DNA of 64,000 nucleotides from JAJCYK01 sp965212195. Lineage in GTDB: Bacteria > Bacteroidota > Bacteroidia > Cytophagales > Cyclobacteriaceae. Of the stretch, positions 43,346-51,642 are shown piece after piece. The notes beneath the pieces were generated by a model, which was not told the origin of the DNA, searched no databases, and was given only the letters and a program-made list of their open reading frames with translations. The stretch is taken from positions 124,001 to 188,000 of the forward strand of contig CBDBUW010000011.1 in assembly GCA_965212195.1 (NCBI GenBank), written 5' to 3'. Positions within the stretch are counted from its first letter, which is position 1. Every line of letters starts with the position of its first letter. A program made the position numbers and the translations under genes.

Positions 43346-43747
43346 TTAATCAGAATTAAAAACACTTCTTGAAAGTTGCTTTTTTTGAAATTCAGCAGGA
43401 GTTATTCCGGTTTTATTTTTAAACAAAGTGCTAAAAGAACTCGGACTTTCGAAACCCACAGCAAAACAGCTTTCAGTTACCGATGTTCCTTTCTTGAGAT
43501 ATTCTTTGGATTTTTCAATTCGCTTATCGATAAGGTATTGCTTTGGTGTAAGTCCGTAATACCGTTTGAACAAGCGCAGTAAATGATATTTTGAGACAAA
43601 TCGAATATGGGACAATAAGTCCAAGTTTAAATCTGTATCATAATTTTTGTCAATATAGTTCCGGGTTCCAATTACAGTGTCAATCTGTCCTTGGTTTGAA
43701 TGAATAATACTGCTAATTTTTTTTGCTTCGCTTTGGTAATATGTCAT
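43346..43747 (-). CDS. AraC-family regulator (DNA-binding domain only)
   Basis: The 133 residues are essentially an AraC DNA-binding module: ARR repeats SHIRFVSKYHLLRLFKRYYGLTPKQYLIDKRIEKSKEYL and the second helix-turn-helix TESCFAVGFESPSSFSTLFKNKTGITPAEFQK. There is no N-terminal sensor cupin, so it may bind DNA on its own or respond indirectly. The linked VOC gene is its probable target. Confidence 0.86.
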   Translation of the reverse strand: MTYYQSEAKKISSIIHSNQGQIDTVIGTRNYIDKNYDTDLNLDLLSHIRFVSKYHLLRLFKRYYGLTPKQYLIDKRIEKSKEYLKKGTSVTESCFAVGFESPSSFSTLFKNKTGITPAEFQKKQLSRSVFNSD

Positions 43748-43846
43748 TTATTCTGATTCTACATTCCGCGTCAACGGTCTAGGCTGTGCGCCGTGGCGCT
43801 TAATAAACTTACAAAAAATTGAGGTATGGTTTGTAATAGATATTGT

Positions 43847-43893
43847 TACCAGCCCACCTGGTATCATTGACCTGCTTAAGTTTGTAATTAAGC
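43847..43893. repeat. Hairpin plus CTTAAG-type palindrome
   Basis: TACCAG / CTGGTA at 43847-43852 and 43858-43863 pair around CCCAC. Next, GCTTAAGTTTGTAATTAAGC at 43874-43893 is a palindrome of the dispersed family, followed by CTTCTACGCAC. A further GCGCC/GGCGC hairpin lies nearby at about 43786-43798. All sit between the AraC gene and the rpoD terminator. Confidence 0.55.
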
Positions 43894-43976
43894 TTCTACG
43901 CACCCCTCGCGATTGGGCCGGGCCAGTCCACTATGGAACTAGAGTCTTTTGTCTTTTGTAATTCGTCATTCGTAAT

Positions 43977-44007
43977 AAAAAAAGGACCATGATATCATGG
44001 TCCTTTT
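43977..44007 (-). terminator. Terminator after rpoD
   Basis: GGACCATGAT at 43984-43993 and ATCATGGTCC at 43994-44003 form a perfect palindrome. Read on the minus strand the hairpin is followed by a T-run, as a terminator for the gene ending at 44033 needs. Confidence 0.8.
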
Positions 44008-44032
44008 CTAATTTATAAATTAATACTGTTTT

Positions 44033-44899
44033 CTATCCTAAATAAGGTACCAGCAGCTTCATCGCAGGGTGTGCGCTTAGCTTGTTGATGGCCTTATCCT
44101 TGATCTGACGTACGCGCTCCCGGCTGATGGCCAGTTCCGCACCAATGTCTCCTAAAGACAGCTTGGACTCCACGCCGATCCCGAAAAACATCATAATAAC
44201 CTGACGCTCTCGAGCGGTGAGGATGGAAAGCAGTCGGTCGATCTCCTTTTTGAGAGAGTCGTCGTACTCCAAAGCCTCATCGGTCTTTACAGAATCATTG
44301 TTCTCCAAAACGTCCAGCAGACTGTTGGTTTCCCCTTGCTCGAAGGGTGCGTCTACAGACAGATGTTTGGAAGAAGCTCTCAAGGTAGTTTTCACTTCCT
44401 CAACGCTTACATCCAGCAACTCCGCCAGTTCTTCATCGGTGGGCTCGCGCTCCAGCTGCTGCTCAAAATGAGAGCTGACCTGATGAATACGGCTGATAGC
44501 ACCTACTTTATTGGCAGGCAGCCTGATCATACGGCTTTGCTCCGCCAGGGCTTGCATAATAGCCTGCCGGATCCACCAAACCGCATAAGATATAAACTTA
44601 AATCCGCGGGTTTCGTCAAATTTTTGGGCAGCTTTGATCAATCCCAAATTTCCCTCATTGATCAAGTCATTGAGGGGAATTTTAGTATGCTGGTATTGCT
44701 TAGCTACACTAACAACGAATCTCAGATTGGCCTTGGTCAATTTTTCCAAAGCCAGCTGATCTCCTTGTTTTATCCGTTGTGCCAACTGCACCTCCTCTTC
44801 CGGTGTCAATAACTCTACTTTACTTATTTCATTAAAGTACTTTTCCAGGGTTTGACTATCCCGGTTAGTTATTGACTGTGTGATTTTTAATTGTCGCAT
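44033..44899 (-). CDS. rpoD: Primary sigma factor, RNA polymerase sigma-70 (RpoD/SigA)
   Basis: Region 1.2 begins MRQLKITQSITNRDSQTLEKYFNEI, the standard Bacteroidota start, followed by region 2 (LRFVVSVAKQYQHTKIPLNDLINEGNLGLIKAAQKFD), region 2.4 WWIRQAIMQALAEQSR, region 3 and region 4 helix-turn-helix LSLGDIGAELAISRERVRQIKDKAINKL. At 288 residues it lacks the long N-terminal acidic domain of Escherichia coli RpoD, as in all Bacteroidota. It recognises TTTG/TAnnTTTG promoters, consistent with sites elsewhere here. Unusually it has a GGAGGG ribosome binding site upstream. Confidence 0.96.
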   Translation of the reverse strand: MRQLKITQSITNRDSQTLEKYFNEISKVELLTPEEEVQLAQRIKQGDQLALEKLTKANLRFVVSVAKQYQHTKIPLNDLINEGNLGLIKAAQKFDETRGFKFISYAVWWIRQAIMQALAEQSRMIRLPANKVGAISRIHQVSSHFEQQLEREPTDEELAELLDVSVEEVKTTLRASSKHLSVDAPFEQGETNSLLDVLENNDSVKTDEALEYDDSLKKEIDRLLSILTARERQVIMMFFGIGVESKLSLGDIGAELAISRERVRQIKDKAINKLSAHPAMKLLVPYLG

Positions 44900-45277
44900 G
44901 TTTTTGTTATCCCTCCATTAATTTCTATTCTACTCATATCATTATATCAAACCTCTTTCAGGTTTATAAAGTTTCAAAAAATGAGCTTGTTGCAGTGAGA
45001 AAGCCTTAAACAGACCTTGTACGGTCTCAGGACGAAAAAAGTTACTATGACGTGTAAGAATAATGAGCTTTATTCGATTATTTGTACTAAACTTGAGGTT
45101 AAACCCCTTATTCCGTCCCAATTCTCACCTAACCTCAAATCAAGCCTCCTATCCGTTAAATGCACGAATATATGAAAAAGTTTCGGATTTATTGCAATTT
45201 TTTTAAAATCCGTCTAAGAATTATCACATTTTTACCCTAAGGAAACGTATATTTGCAGGATTTATTACTTCCATCCG
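44900..45277. other. Gene-free leader and promoter region of rpoD
   Basis: 378 bases without a convincing gene. It contains the rpoD ribosome binding site and, on the minus strand, a TTGATATAATG stretch near 44935-44955. A short hairpin, AGACC/GGTCT around TTGTAC, lies at 45012-45027. Nothing else is identified. Confidence 0.4.
44911..44916 (-). promoter_or_regulatory. Strong Shine-Dalgarno of rpoD
   Basis: Minus-strand GGAGGG lies 11 bases before the ATG. Most genes in this window lack such a purine motif, so it marks rpoD as an exception. Confidence 0.55.
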
Positions 45278-46180
45278 CTAAAAGGGCAAAGGAATCCCTT
45301 CACTTTCAGTAAGTTTGTTATAAGCGTCCTGTAATTTCTCCAAAACATCCAATTTTCCGTCTTTTTCAATGGCACGGCCGTCAATTTCTGCTACCGGGGC
45401 CAATTCACCCATAGTACCGGTAGTGAACACCTGATCGGCGCTATAGAATTCTGTGATGGAAATGTTGCGTTCAATTACTTCAATGGACATTTCGCGGGCT
45501 AAGGCTATTACTTTACCCCGGGTAATACCCGGTAAACAGCTGTCGGCATGCGGCGTATACAGTATCCCGTTTTTCGCCATGAATATGTTGGTGGCATTGG
45601 TTTCCGATACAAATCCTTGCATATCCAGCATAATGGCGTCATCGGCCTGGCATAAATTGGCTTCTATCTTGGCTAAGATGTTGTTGATCAGGTTATTGTG
45701 ATGGATCTTAGAATCAAGATTTTGAGGAGAATTGCGTCGTATGCTGCTGGTGATCAGTTTCAGGGACAACGATTGGTAAATGGGAGGTTTCCATTCCGCC
45801 AGTATGATCAGCGTGCATCCCGACTGGTTTAACTGGGGGTTCATACCCGAAGTGATCTTTTCACCCCTAGTCAAGGTTAAACGCATGTGCGTCTCTTTGC
45901 GCATGTTGTTAGCTTCCAGTGTTTTAAAAATAGCCTGCTTGACTTCCTCCGAACTGGGAACCTGGCGGAAATCCATGGCCTTGGCGGAATGTTGTAAACG
46001 ATTAAGGTGCTCCTCTAAGGCGAATATGTGTCCATCATAGACCCGAATGCCTTCCCATACGGCATCACCGCCTTGTACCACCGAGTCGAAAACCGAAACT
46101 TTGGCTTGTTTCCTGGGCAGGAGTTCACCTCCTACGTATACTAATATATCCTCATTACGTGGATCGAATTGTTGCAGCAT
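45278..46180 (-). CDS. Class IV aminotransferase, branched-chain type
   Basis: PLP enzyme of the fold-type IV: VYVGGELLPRKQAKVSVFDSVVQGGDAVWEGIRVYDG at the N-terminus, LDSKIHHNNLINNILAK with Lys158 as the PLP lysine, SETNATNIFMAKNG, CLPGITRGKVI and VFTTGTMGELAPV near the end. It resembles branched-chain amino acid aminotransferases (IlvE) and D-amino acid transaminases; the EGIR segment favours the branched-chain type, but I leave the symbol empty. A TTG 45 bases upstream could lengthen it; I use the ATG ending at 46180 (300 residues). Confidence 0.88.
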   Translation of the reverse strand: MLQQFDPRNEDILVYVGGELLPRKQAKVSVFDSVVQGGDAVWEGIRVYDGHIFALEEHLNRLQHSAKAMDFRQVPSSEEVKQAIFKTLEANNMRKETHMRLTLTRGEKITSGMNPQLNQSGCTLIILAEWKPPIYQSLSLKLITSSIRRNSPQNLDSKIHHNNLINNILAKIEANLCQADDAIMLDMQGFVSETNATNIFMAKNGILYTPHADSCLPGITRGKVIALAREMSIEVIERNISITEFYSADQVFTTGTMGELAPVAEIDGRAIEKDGKLDVLEKLQDAYNKLTESEGIPLPF

Positions 46181-46241
46181 GGTCTCTGTTACTTTTACGG
46201 GCTGAAAATATGGGGAATTACCCAATCATCCTAATACCAGG

Positions 46242-46748
46242 TTAGGCTATTTTTTCCAGTACCGTGTAATAAAATTCGTACTTATGTTTTTCATCCTTTG
46301 GATGCCGGATGCGGCTTAGTTCTTCCCATTGTGATCGATCAATTTCGGGAAAGTAGGTATCACCCTCAACACGGGCCATGACCTCGGTAATGTATAGTCG
46401 GTGGGCCAGATTTATGGTTTGCTTATATATCTGACCACCACCAATCACGAAAAGCTCTTGCTCGCTCATGGACTTGGCCAAAGCGATACCCTCTTCCACT
46501 GATGATGCTACTCGAATTCCTTCATCGATGCCATATTCCTGCTGACGGGTCACCACAATATTAGTGCGGTTCTTTAAAGGCCGGTATTTCGGTGGTATGG
46601 ACTCATAATTACGACGGCCGGTGAGCACGCAATGGTGTTCGGTGGTTTTCATAAAAAACTTCGTGTCGTCTGGAAGCCGCCACACCAGGTCGTTATCTTT
46701 TCCGATAACCCCGTTTTCCGCTACGGCCGCTATTAGTGATATGATCAT
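46242..46748 (-). CDS. folA: Dihydrofolate reductase
   Basis: NADPH-dependent reduction of dihydrofolate. SLIAAVAENGVIGKDNDLVWRLPDD carries the catalytic Asp (about 28) and the Met20-like loop, FMKTTEHHCVLTGRRNYESIP and FVIGGGQIYKQTI are the coenzyme-binding parts. At 168 residues it is a normal length. Its ATG overlaps the fmt stop by 4 bases, so fmt and folA are cotranscribed, a fitting pair in one-carbon metabolism. Confidence 0.95.
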   Translation of the reverse strand: MIISLIAAVAENGVIGKDNDLVWRLPDDTKFFMKTTEHHCVLTGRRNYESIPPKYRPLKNRTNIVVTRQQEYGIDEGIRVASSVEEGIALAKSMSEQELFVIGGGQIYKQTINLAHRLYITEVMARVEGDTYFPEIDRSQWEELSRIRHPKDEKHKYEFYYTVLEKIA

Positions 46749-47716
46749 AGTTCGTTACCTCTCAAATACTCCTCAATGTGCATAGGCCGTTTTCCGGGTG
46801 CTTGTAAAATCTTGACCGCCACCTGACCCTTTCCAGAGTAAAAATGGAGATAGGTCCGGGCGTCGGTGTAAAAAGTACCCGGTTGAGCTGAACTGTCGGA
46901 ACTGCCTGGTGTATCTGGGTTATCTGGAATGTCTGGAGTTTCCGATAGATCTTCCTCCAAAACCTCCACCGCCAATATCTTATAGACTGTCCCCTTCATT
47001 GTAGTCCAGGCCCCGGGCTGTGGATTCAGTCCCCGTACCAGGTTTCTGATTTCTTCGGCCGATTTCCTCCAATCGATCTCACAATGCTCCCGGAATATCT
47101 TAGGGGCTTTGGGCAGATCGCTTGTCAGGTCCTGAGGGATTAACTGGTAGTCGCCTTTTTCGATCAACTGCACAGTCTTTAACACCAGCTGGGCACCTTT
47201 TTCCATTAGTCTTTCATATAAACTGCCGGTAGTATCGTCATCATAAATGGGCACTTTTTCCTGCAGGACGATATTTCCAGTGTCAATCTCCTGTTTGAGG
47301 AAAAAAGTGGTTACTCCGGTTTCTTTGGCCCCGTTTATTATAGCCCAGTGGATGGGTGCGGCTCCCCGGTAATGGGGCAATAATGATGCATGCAGGTTGA
47401 AAGTGCCGATCTCAGGCATATCCCACACCACTTGTGGCAACATCCTGAATGCTACTACCACCTGTAAATTGGCCTTATAACTGCGCAGCTCCTCCAGGAA
47501 TTGAGGGTCTTTAAGGTTTTTAGGTTGAAGTACCGGGATATGGTGTTTAAGGGCTACTTCTTTTACCGGAGAAGGGATCAGTTTGCGTCCCCGCCCTTTG
47601 GGTTTGTCTACGGCAGTGATCACCGCCACTACCTTACAGCCATTATCAATAAGGATCTGCAGGCTGGGCACTGCAAACTCCGGGGTTCCCATAAAAATAA
47701 TGCGCAACGGATCCAT
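46745..47716 (-). CDS. fmt: Methionyl-tRNA formyltransferase
   Basis: Formylates initiator methionyl-tRNA using 10-formyl-tetrahydrofolate. The N-terminal formyltransferase domain has IIFMGTPEFAVPSL, the tRNA-binding KPKGRGRKLIPSPVK and FNLHASLLPHYRGAAPIHWAI with Asn107 and His109, and the IDTGNI Asp145. The C-terminal domain follows after about residue 205. It is interrupted by a low-complexity stretch, residues 258-280 (SETPDIPDNPDTPGSSDSS), absent in ordinary Fmt. The first ATG of the frame ends at 47716. It is cotranscribed with folA. Confidence 0.94.
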   Translation of the reverse strand: MDPLRIIFMGTPEFAVPSLQILIDNGCKVVAVITAVDKPKGRGRKLIPSPVKEVALKHHIPVLQPKNLKDPQFLEELRSYKANLQVVVAFRMLPQVVWDMPEIGTFNLHASLLPHYRGAAPIHWAIINGAKETGVTTFFLKQEIDTGNIVLQEKVPIYDDDTTGSLYERLMEKGAQLVLKTVQLIEKGDYQLIPQDLTSDLPKAPKIFREHCEIDWRKSAEEIRNLVRGLNPQPGAWTTMKGTVYKILAVEVLEEDLSETPDIPDNPDTPGSSDSSAQPGTFYTDARTYLHFYSGKGQVAVKILQAPGKRPMHIEEYLRGNEL

Positions 47717-47733
47717 ATGCTGCAAATATATAC

Positions 47734-48378
47734 TTATGACGCTCTTTTAAACAGAGATTTGCGGCCGTATTTTTTGCAGATAGGACATTGGCTGAAGTCA
47801 TGAGCACGTGCGGGACAATATTCTCTGCCGAAATAGATGATCTGCAAATGAAGTTTATTCCAAATCTCCTCAGGAAACAGCCGCTTTAGATCTTTTTCCG
47901 TTTGGGTCACGTTTTTACCATTGCTGAGCCCCCATCGATAGGCCAGCCGGTGGATGTGGGTGTCCACGGGAAATGAGGGAATGCCGTATGCCTGGGCCAT
48001 CACCACCTGGGCGGTCTTGTGACCCACCCCGGGCAATGACTCCAATTCTTCCAAGGATTTGGGTACCCCTCCCCGATAGTCTGCCACTAAAATTTCAGAC
48101 AATCGATGAATGGCTTTGGACTTTTGGGGTGATAACCCGCAAGGTCGAATGATGGACTTGATTTCATCAATGGTAAGCCTGGACATGGTCAGGGGATTAT
48201 CTGCCTTTTCAAATAGGTAGGGAGTCACTTGATTGACCCGCTGGTCGGTGCATTGTGCAGAGAGCAGCACTGCGATCAATAAAGTGTAAGTGTCGGTGTG
48301 ATCCAGGGGGATAGGAGGGTCGGGATAAAGTTTGTTCAGTATTCTGGCTATATCCTGAACTTTTTCTTTTTTGGTCAT
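47734..48378 (-). CDS. nth: Endonuclease III
   Basis: DNA glycosylase/AP lyase for oxidised pyrimidines. The helix-hairpin-helix LESLPGVGHKTAQVVMAQA holds the catalytic Lys, and PVDTHIHRLAYRWG the Asp. I use the ATG ending at 48378, MTKKEKVQDIARILNKLYP (214 residues), rather than the upstream codon that lies within the NamZ gene. The usual C-x6-C-x2-C-x5-C iron-sulfur site is reduced to CPARAHDFSQCPIC with no fourth cysteine. It overlaps the preceding gene by 4 bases. Confidence 0.93.
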   Translation of the reverse strand: MTKKEKVQDIARILNKLYPDPPIPLDHTDTYTLLIAVLLSAQCTDQRVNQVTPYLFEKADNPLTMSRLTIDEIKSIIRPCGLSPQKSKAIHRLSEILVADYRGGVPKSLEELESLPGVGHKTAQVVMAQAYGIPSFPVDTHIHRLAYRWGLSNGKNVTQTEKDLKRLFPEEIWNKLHLQIIYFGREYCPARAHDFSQCPICKKYGRKSLFKRAS

Positions 48379-49577
48379 GGACGGGTTTCTGGATATAGTA
48401 AGTAGGACTTTCTGCTCTGCCGGTAGTCCGCCAAATCCTCCTCCCATGATGCCCTGATCTGATCCTCGGTCATTCCGGATTGTATTTGTTCCATGAGAGT
48501 TTCATTACCGGCCAGCAGGTGGAAATAGTTCTTAAAGAAGGCCTGCTTGTCTTCAAAATCGCTGAACGCTTGCAACAGGTATCGTAAGGTGAATTGTGGT
48601 GGCGATATCTCTCTCAGATCCTGACCACCGCATACCTGATCTTTATGCTTGGGATTTTGATCCATGCCCGGAATAGCTACCGGAGTAAAAGAAAAGCTGC
48701 TGTCACTAAATCCCGGGTGTCCATAGACCTGGAAGGGGAATTGCGTGCCTCTGCCAATGCTGATTTGCGATCCCTCGAACAGGCATAGCGAAGGATATAA
48801 TCTGATGGACTGATAATTAGGCAGGTTAGGGGAGGGCTTTATGGGCAATTCATATCTTAAATTGTGGTGATAGTGGTCCATGGGAATCACCTGCAAGTCA
48901 CATTCAATACCGTCTTTCAGCCATCCTTCACCGTTGATCATGCCGGCCAGTTCTCCAACCGTCAATCCATGAACAATGGGTAGTGGATGCAATCCCACAA
49001 AGGACTTTTGATCGGGTTGCAAAATAGGTCCGGCGACATAATCACCATTAGGGTTGGGGCGGTCCAAAACCAGCACGTTCTTCTGATTTTCCGCACAGGC
49101 CTCCATTACATAACTCATGGTGCTGATATAGGTGTAGAAGCGTACCCCTACGTCTTGAATATCAAATAGTACCAGATCCACGTCCTCAAGCTGTTCTCCG
49201 GAAGGTTTTTTATTGGATCCGTACAAGGATACGATTGGCAGGCCCGTTTTTTGGTCGATACTATTTTGCACGGTTTCACCCGCTTCCTGTGCTCCTCTAA
49301 AACCGTGTTCAGGAGCAAAAACCTTGGAGATATTCATGCCCAGGTTTTTCAAAGTATCCACTAAATGGGTGGAGCCCACCATAGATGTATGGTTTACCAC
49401 TAAGGCCAGGGACTTGTCCCGAATTAGCGGCAGATAGGCGTCAAGCTTTTCCGCACCCAGTACCAGATCAGGGGTGGGTGCCTGCACTTCAGGTTCTTGG
49501 TGGCTGGTTTCACTCACCTGACTTTGGCAGGCGGTGAGGTGCAGCAAAAATGTAATTATGAACAATGCCGGTTTCAT
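48375..49577 (-). CDS. NamZ-like exo-beta-N-acetylmuramidase (DUF1343) lipoprotein
   Basis: The signal ends TFLLHLTACQSQ, a lipoprotein site. The mature part is a DUF1343 domain: VVNHTSMVGSTHLVD, KVFAPEHGFRGAQEAGE, LVLFDIQDVGVRFYTYISTM, VLVLDRPNPNGDYV, GMINGEGWL, and GTQFPFQVYGHP. This family includes NamZ, which trims terminal MurNAc from peptidoglycan fragments. The GEG and EHGF motifs support hydrolase function. Outer-membrane or periplasmic location is likely, for wall recycling. Its stop overlaps nth by 4 bases. It is divergent from the permease gene. Confidence 0.9.
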   Translation of the reverse strand: MKPALFIITFLLHLTACQSQVSETSHQEPEVQAPTPDLVLGAEKLDAYLPLIRDKSLALVVNHTSMVGSTHLVDTLKNLGMNISKVFAPEHGFRGAQEAGETVQNSIDQKTGLPIVSLYGSNKKPSGEQLEDVDLVLFDIQDVGVRFYTYISTMSYVMEACAENQKNVLVLDRPNPNGDYVAGPILQPDQKSFVGLHPLPIVHGLTVGELAGMINGEGWLKDGIECDLQVIPMDHYHHNLRYELPIKPSPNLPNYQSIRLYPSLCLFEGSQISIGRGTQFPFQVYGHPGFSDSSFSFTPVAIPGMDQNPKHKDQVCGGQDLREISPPQFTLRYLLQAFSDFEDKQAFFKNYFHLLAGNETLMEQIQSGMTEDQIRASWEEDLADYRQSRKSYLLYPETRP

Positions 49578-49630
49578 GTTTTATTGTGTATTTTACAGCC
49601 GTATTCCTGGCCATAAAAATAGCCATATTC

Positions 49631-50860
49631 TTGAACCTCCCTTACTATATATCCAAAAGATTAAAGGCCAACGGCAACAGTTTTAGTGCCACCGTACATA
49701 AGATCGCCTTAGCCAGTATTACCATAGGCCTGGCTATAATGCTGATTTCGGTGATGATATTAGGGGGCTTCACCAGTACCATTGAAAACAAGATCTTTAG
49801 TTTTGCTGGTCATTTTCAAGTGGTAAAGTTTACTTTGAACAACTCCCTGGAAGAGTCACCTTTTATATCGGAGAACGACTTTTTCACTCACCCTGAAAAC
49901 TACCCTTTTGTCTCCCATATCCAGGAATTCGGACATAAAGCCAGTCTGTTAAAAAGCGACCAGGAAATTGCTGGTGTATTGTTGAAAGGTGTAGGGCCCA
50001 GTTTTGATAGTGCCACCTTCATGCCCAATATTGCAGAAGGTAGGTTTATCCATTTTCCCGATTCGGGTTACTCCCGTGAGGTCATAGTCAGTAAAAATAT
50101 GGCACGCCTGATGCGCATCAAGCTGCACGATAATGTATTGCTCAATTTCATGGATTTCAGCACTACTCCTCCCAGCTTACGAACCCGCAGGTTACAGGTG
50201 GTAGGACTATACGATACCGGTCTGGAAGACTTCGACGAGCGTATCGTAATAGGGGATATTGACCTTATCCGGCGACTTAACAATTGGGAGCCCAATCTGG
50301 TAGGGGGATATGAAGTGTTTCTCAAAGACTACGGCGAAGTGGATTATGCCGAACGCTGGCTGTACGATAACCTGGATTTCGACCTTTATGCCCAGAAGGT
50401 ATCCAATAAATACGCCCAATTTTTCGATTGGATGAGATTGATTGCCAAGAACGAAGTGATTTTTCTGGTGATTATCACCTTTGTAGCTTGTTTCAATATG
50501 GCTTCGGTATTGTTGATCATGATCATGGAACGCACCCAAATGATCGGCATGTTAAAGGCTCTGGGAGCCGGGAGTAAATTGGTGCGGCAGGTATTTGTTT
50601 ACCGGGGCATGAGACTAATCGCCAAAGGAATGTTATTGGGTAATATCCTAGGACTGGGACTGGCCTTTATCCAGGACAAGTTTAAGGTCATACCTCTAAA
50701 TCCGCAGAATTACTATATGGAATATGTACCTATCCAATGGGATTGGATGTGGGTGATCGTTTTGAACGTACTGACTTTCCTGATCATTAGTGCGGTCTTG
50801 TTACTGCCTACTATGATAATTTCCAGGATCAGCCCAATCAAGGCCATTCGATTTGATTAG
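49631..50860 (+). CDS. FtsX-type ABC permease, LolC/LolE-like
   Basis: A four-helix permease of the lipoprotein-releasing or macrolide-exporter family: MNLPYYISKRLK then FSATVHKIALASITIGLAIMLISVMILGG (first helix, about 20-50), a large periplasmic domain (60-280), and helices near 285-310, 330-360 and 380-405. The tail SRISPIKAIRFD is typical of LolC/E. I prefer a TTG start at 49631: it gives the conserved MNLP opening and avoids the ATG at 49565, which would run into the NamZ gene. The ATPase partner is not adjacent. The end overlaps the next gene by 4 bases. Confidence 0.85.
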   Translation: MNLPYYISKRLKANGNSFSATVHKIALASITIGLAIMLISVMILGGFTSTIENKIFSFAGHFQVVKFTLNNSLEESPFISENDFFTHPENYPFVSHIQEFGHKASLLKSDQEIAGVLLKGVGPSFDSATFMPNIAEGRFIHFPDSGYSREVIVSKNMARLMRIKLHDNVLLNFMDFSTTPPSLRTRRLQVVGLYDTGLEDFDERIVIGDIDLIRRLNNWEPNLVGGYEVFLKDYGEVDYAERWLYDNLDFDLYAQKVSNKYAQFFDWMRLIAKNEVIFLVIITFVACFNMASVLLIMIMERTQMIGMLKALGAGSKLVRQVFVYRGMRLIAKGMLLGNILGLGLAFIQDKFKVIPLNPQNYYMEYVPIQWDWMWVIVLNVLTFLIISAVLLLPTMIISRISPIKAIRFD

Positions 50861-51594
50861 TCGCGGGAATACTTGCGGCCGATTAAACTCCTGAACTTCA
50901 TCTTGATCACCCCGAAAACCGCCTCTTTAAAAATTCCTTTGGACAATTTAGATTCCCCACGAGTACGATCAGTAAAAACAATGGGTATTTCCTTGATCTT
51001 AAATCCCAGCTTCCATGCGGCAAATTTCATTTCAATTTGGAAGGCATACCCCATAAACTTGATCTTGTTCAGGTCTATGGTTTCCAACACCCGACGGTGA
51101 TAGCATTTAAAGCCGGCGGTGGTATCGCGAATAGGCATACCGGTTATAAATCGCACGTAAGAACTAGCGAAGTAGCTCATCAATACCCGGCCAATGGGCC
51201 AGTTTACCACATTTACACCAGTGACGTAACGGGAACCAATGGCCAGATCGATTCCTTCTTCATGGCAGGTTAGGTATAAGCGCACCAGATCCTTGGGGTT
51301 GTGGGAAAAGTCCGCATCCATTTCGAAAATGTACTGGTAACCCTTATCCAGGGCATATTGAAAGCCTTCGATATAAGCGGTACCTAGACCGCTTTTATTT
51401 TGGCGACTGAGAAGATGCAGATTTTCCGAGAATTTGGTCTGGAGTTTCTTTACAATGTCTGCGGTGCCGTCTGGCGAATCATCATCTACCACCAATACAT
51501 CCAGGGGGATGTCCAATGAGAATACCCTCAACAATAGCGGTTCAATGTTCTCGCACTCGTTATAGGTAGGTATGATAACCAGGCTGCTATTCAC
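50857..51594 (-). CDS. Polyprenol-phosphate mannose/glucose synthase (GT2)
   Basis: A glycosyltransferase family 2 enzyme making polyprenol-phosphate sugars. The nucleotide-sugar site reads VDDDSPDGTADIVK near the N-terminus and the DxD is in FEMDADFSHNPKDL; IGSRYVTGVNVVNWPIGRVLMS, PIRDTTAGFKCY and GESKLSKGIF complete the DPM1-type pattern. At 245 residues it has no C-terminal membrane domain. The start codon appears to be GTG. Convergent to the permease with a 4-base overlap. Confidence 0.92.
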   Translation of the reverse strand: MNSSLVIIPTYNECENIEPLLLRVFSLDIPLDVLVVDDDSPDGTADIVKKLQTKFSENLHLLSRQNKSGLGTAYIEGFQYALDKGYQYIFEMDADFSHNPKDLVRLYLTCHEEGIDLAIGSRYVTGVNVVNWPIGRVLMSYFASSYVRFITGMPIRDTTAGFKCYHRRVLETIDLNKIKFMGYAFQIEMKFAAWKLGFKIKEIPIVFTDRTRGESKLSKGIFKEAVFGVIKMKFRSLIGRKYSRD

Positions 51595-51642
51595 TCTGTA
51601 GGGTATTAACTAGCTAAGGTAATTAAAATAAAATATAATTTT

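Noticed and set aside
38154..43893. Integron-like cassette array
   Set aside because: The palindromes lack the GTTRRRY/RYYYAAC core of attC sites, no integron integrase is visible and the genes are not evenly spaced single-gene cassettes.
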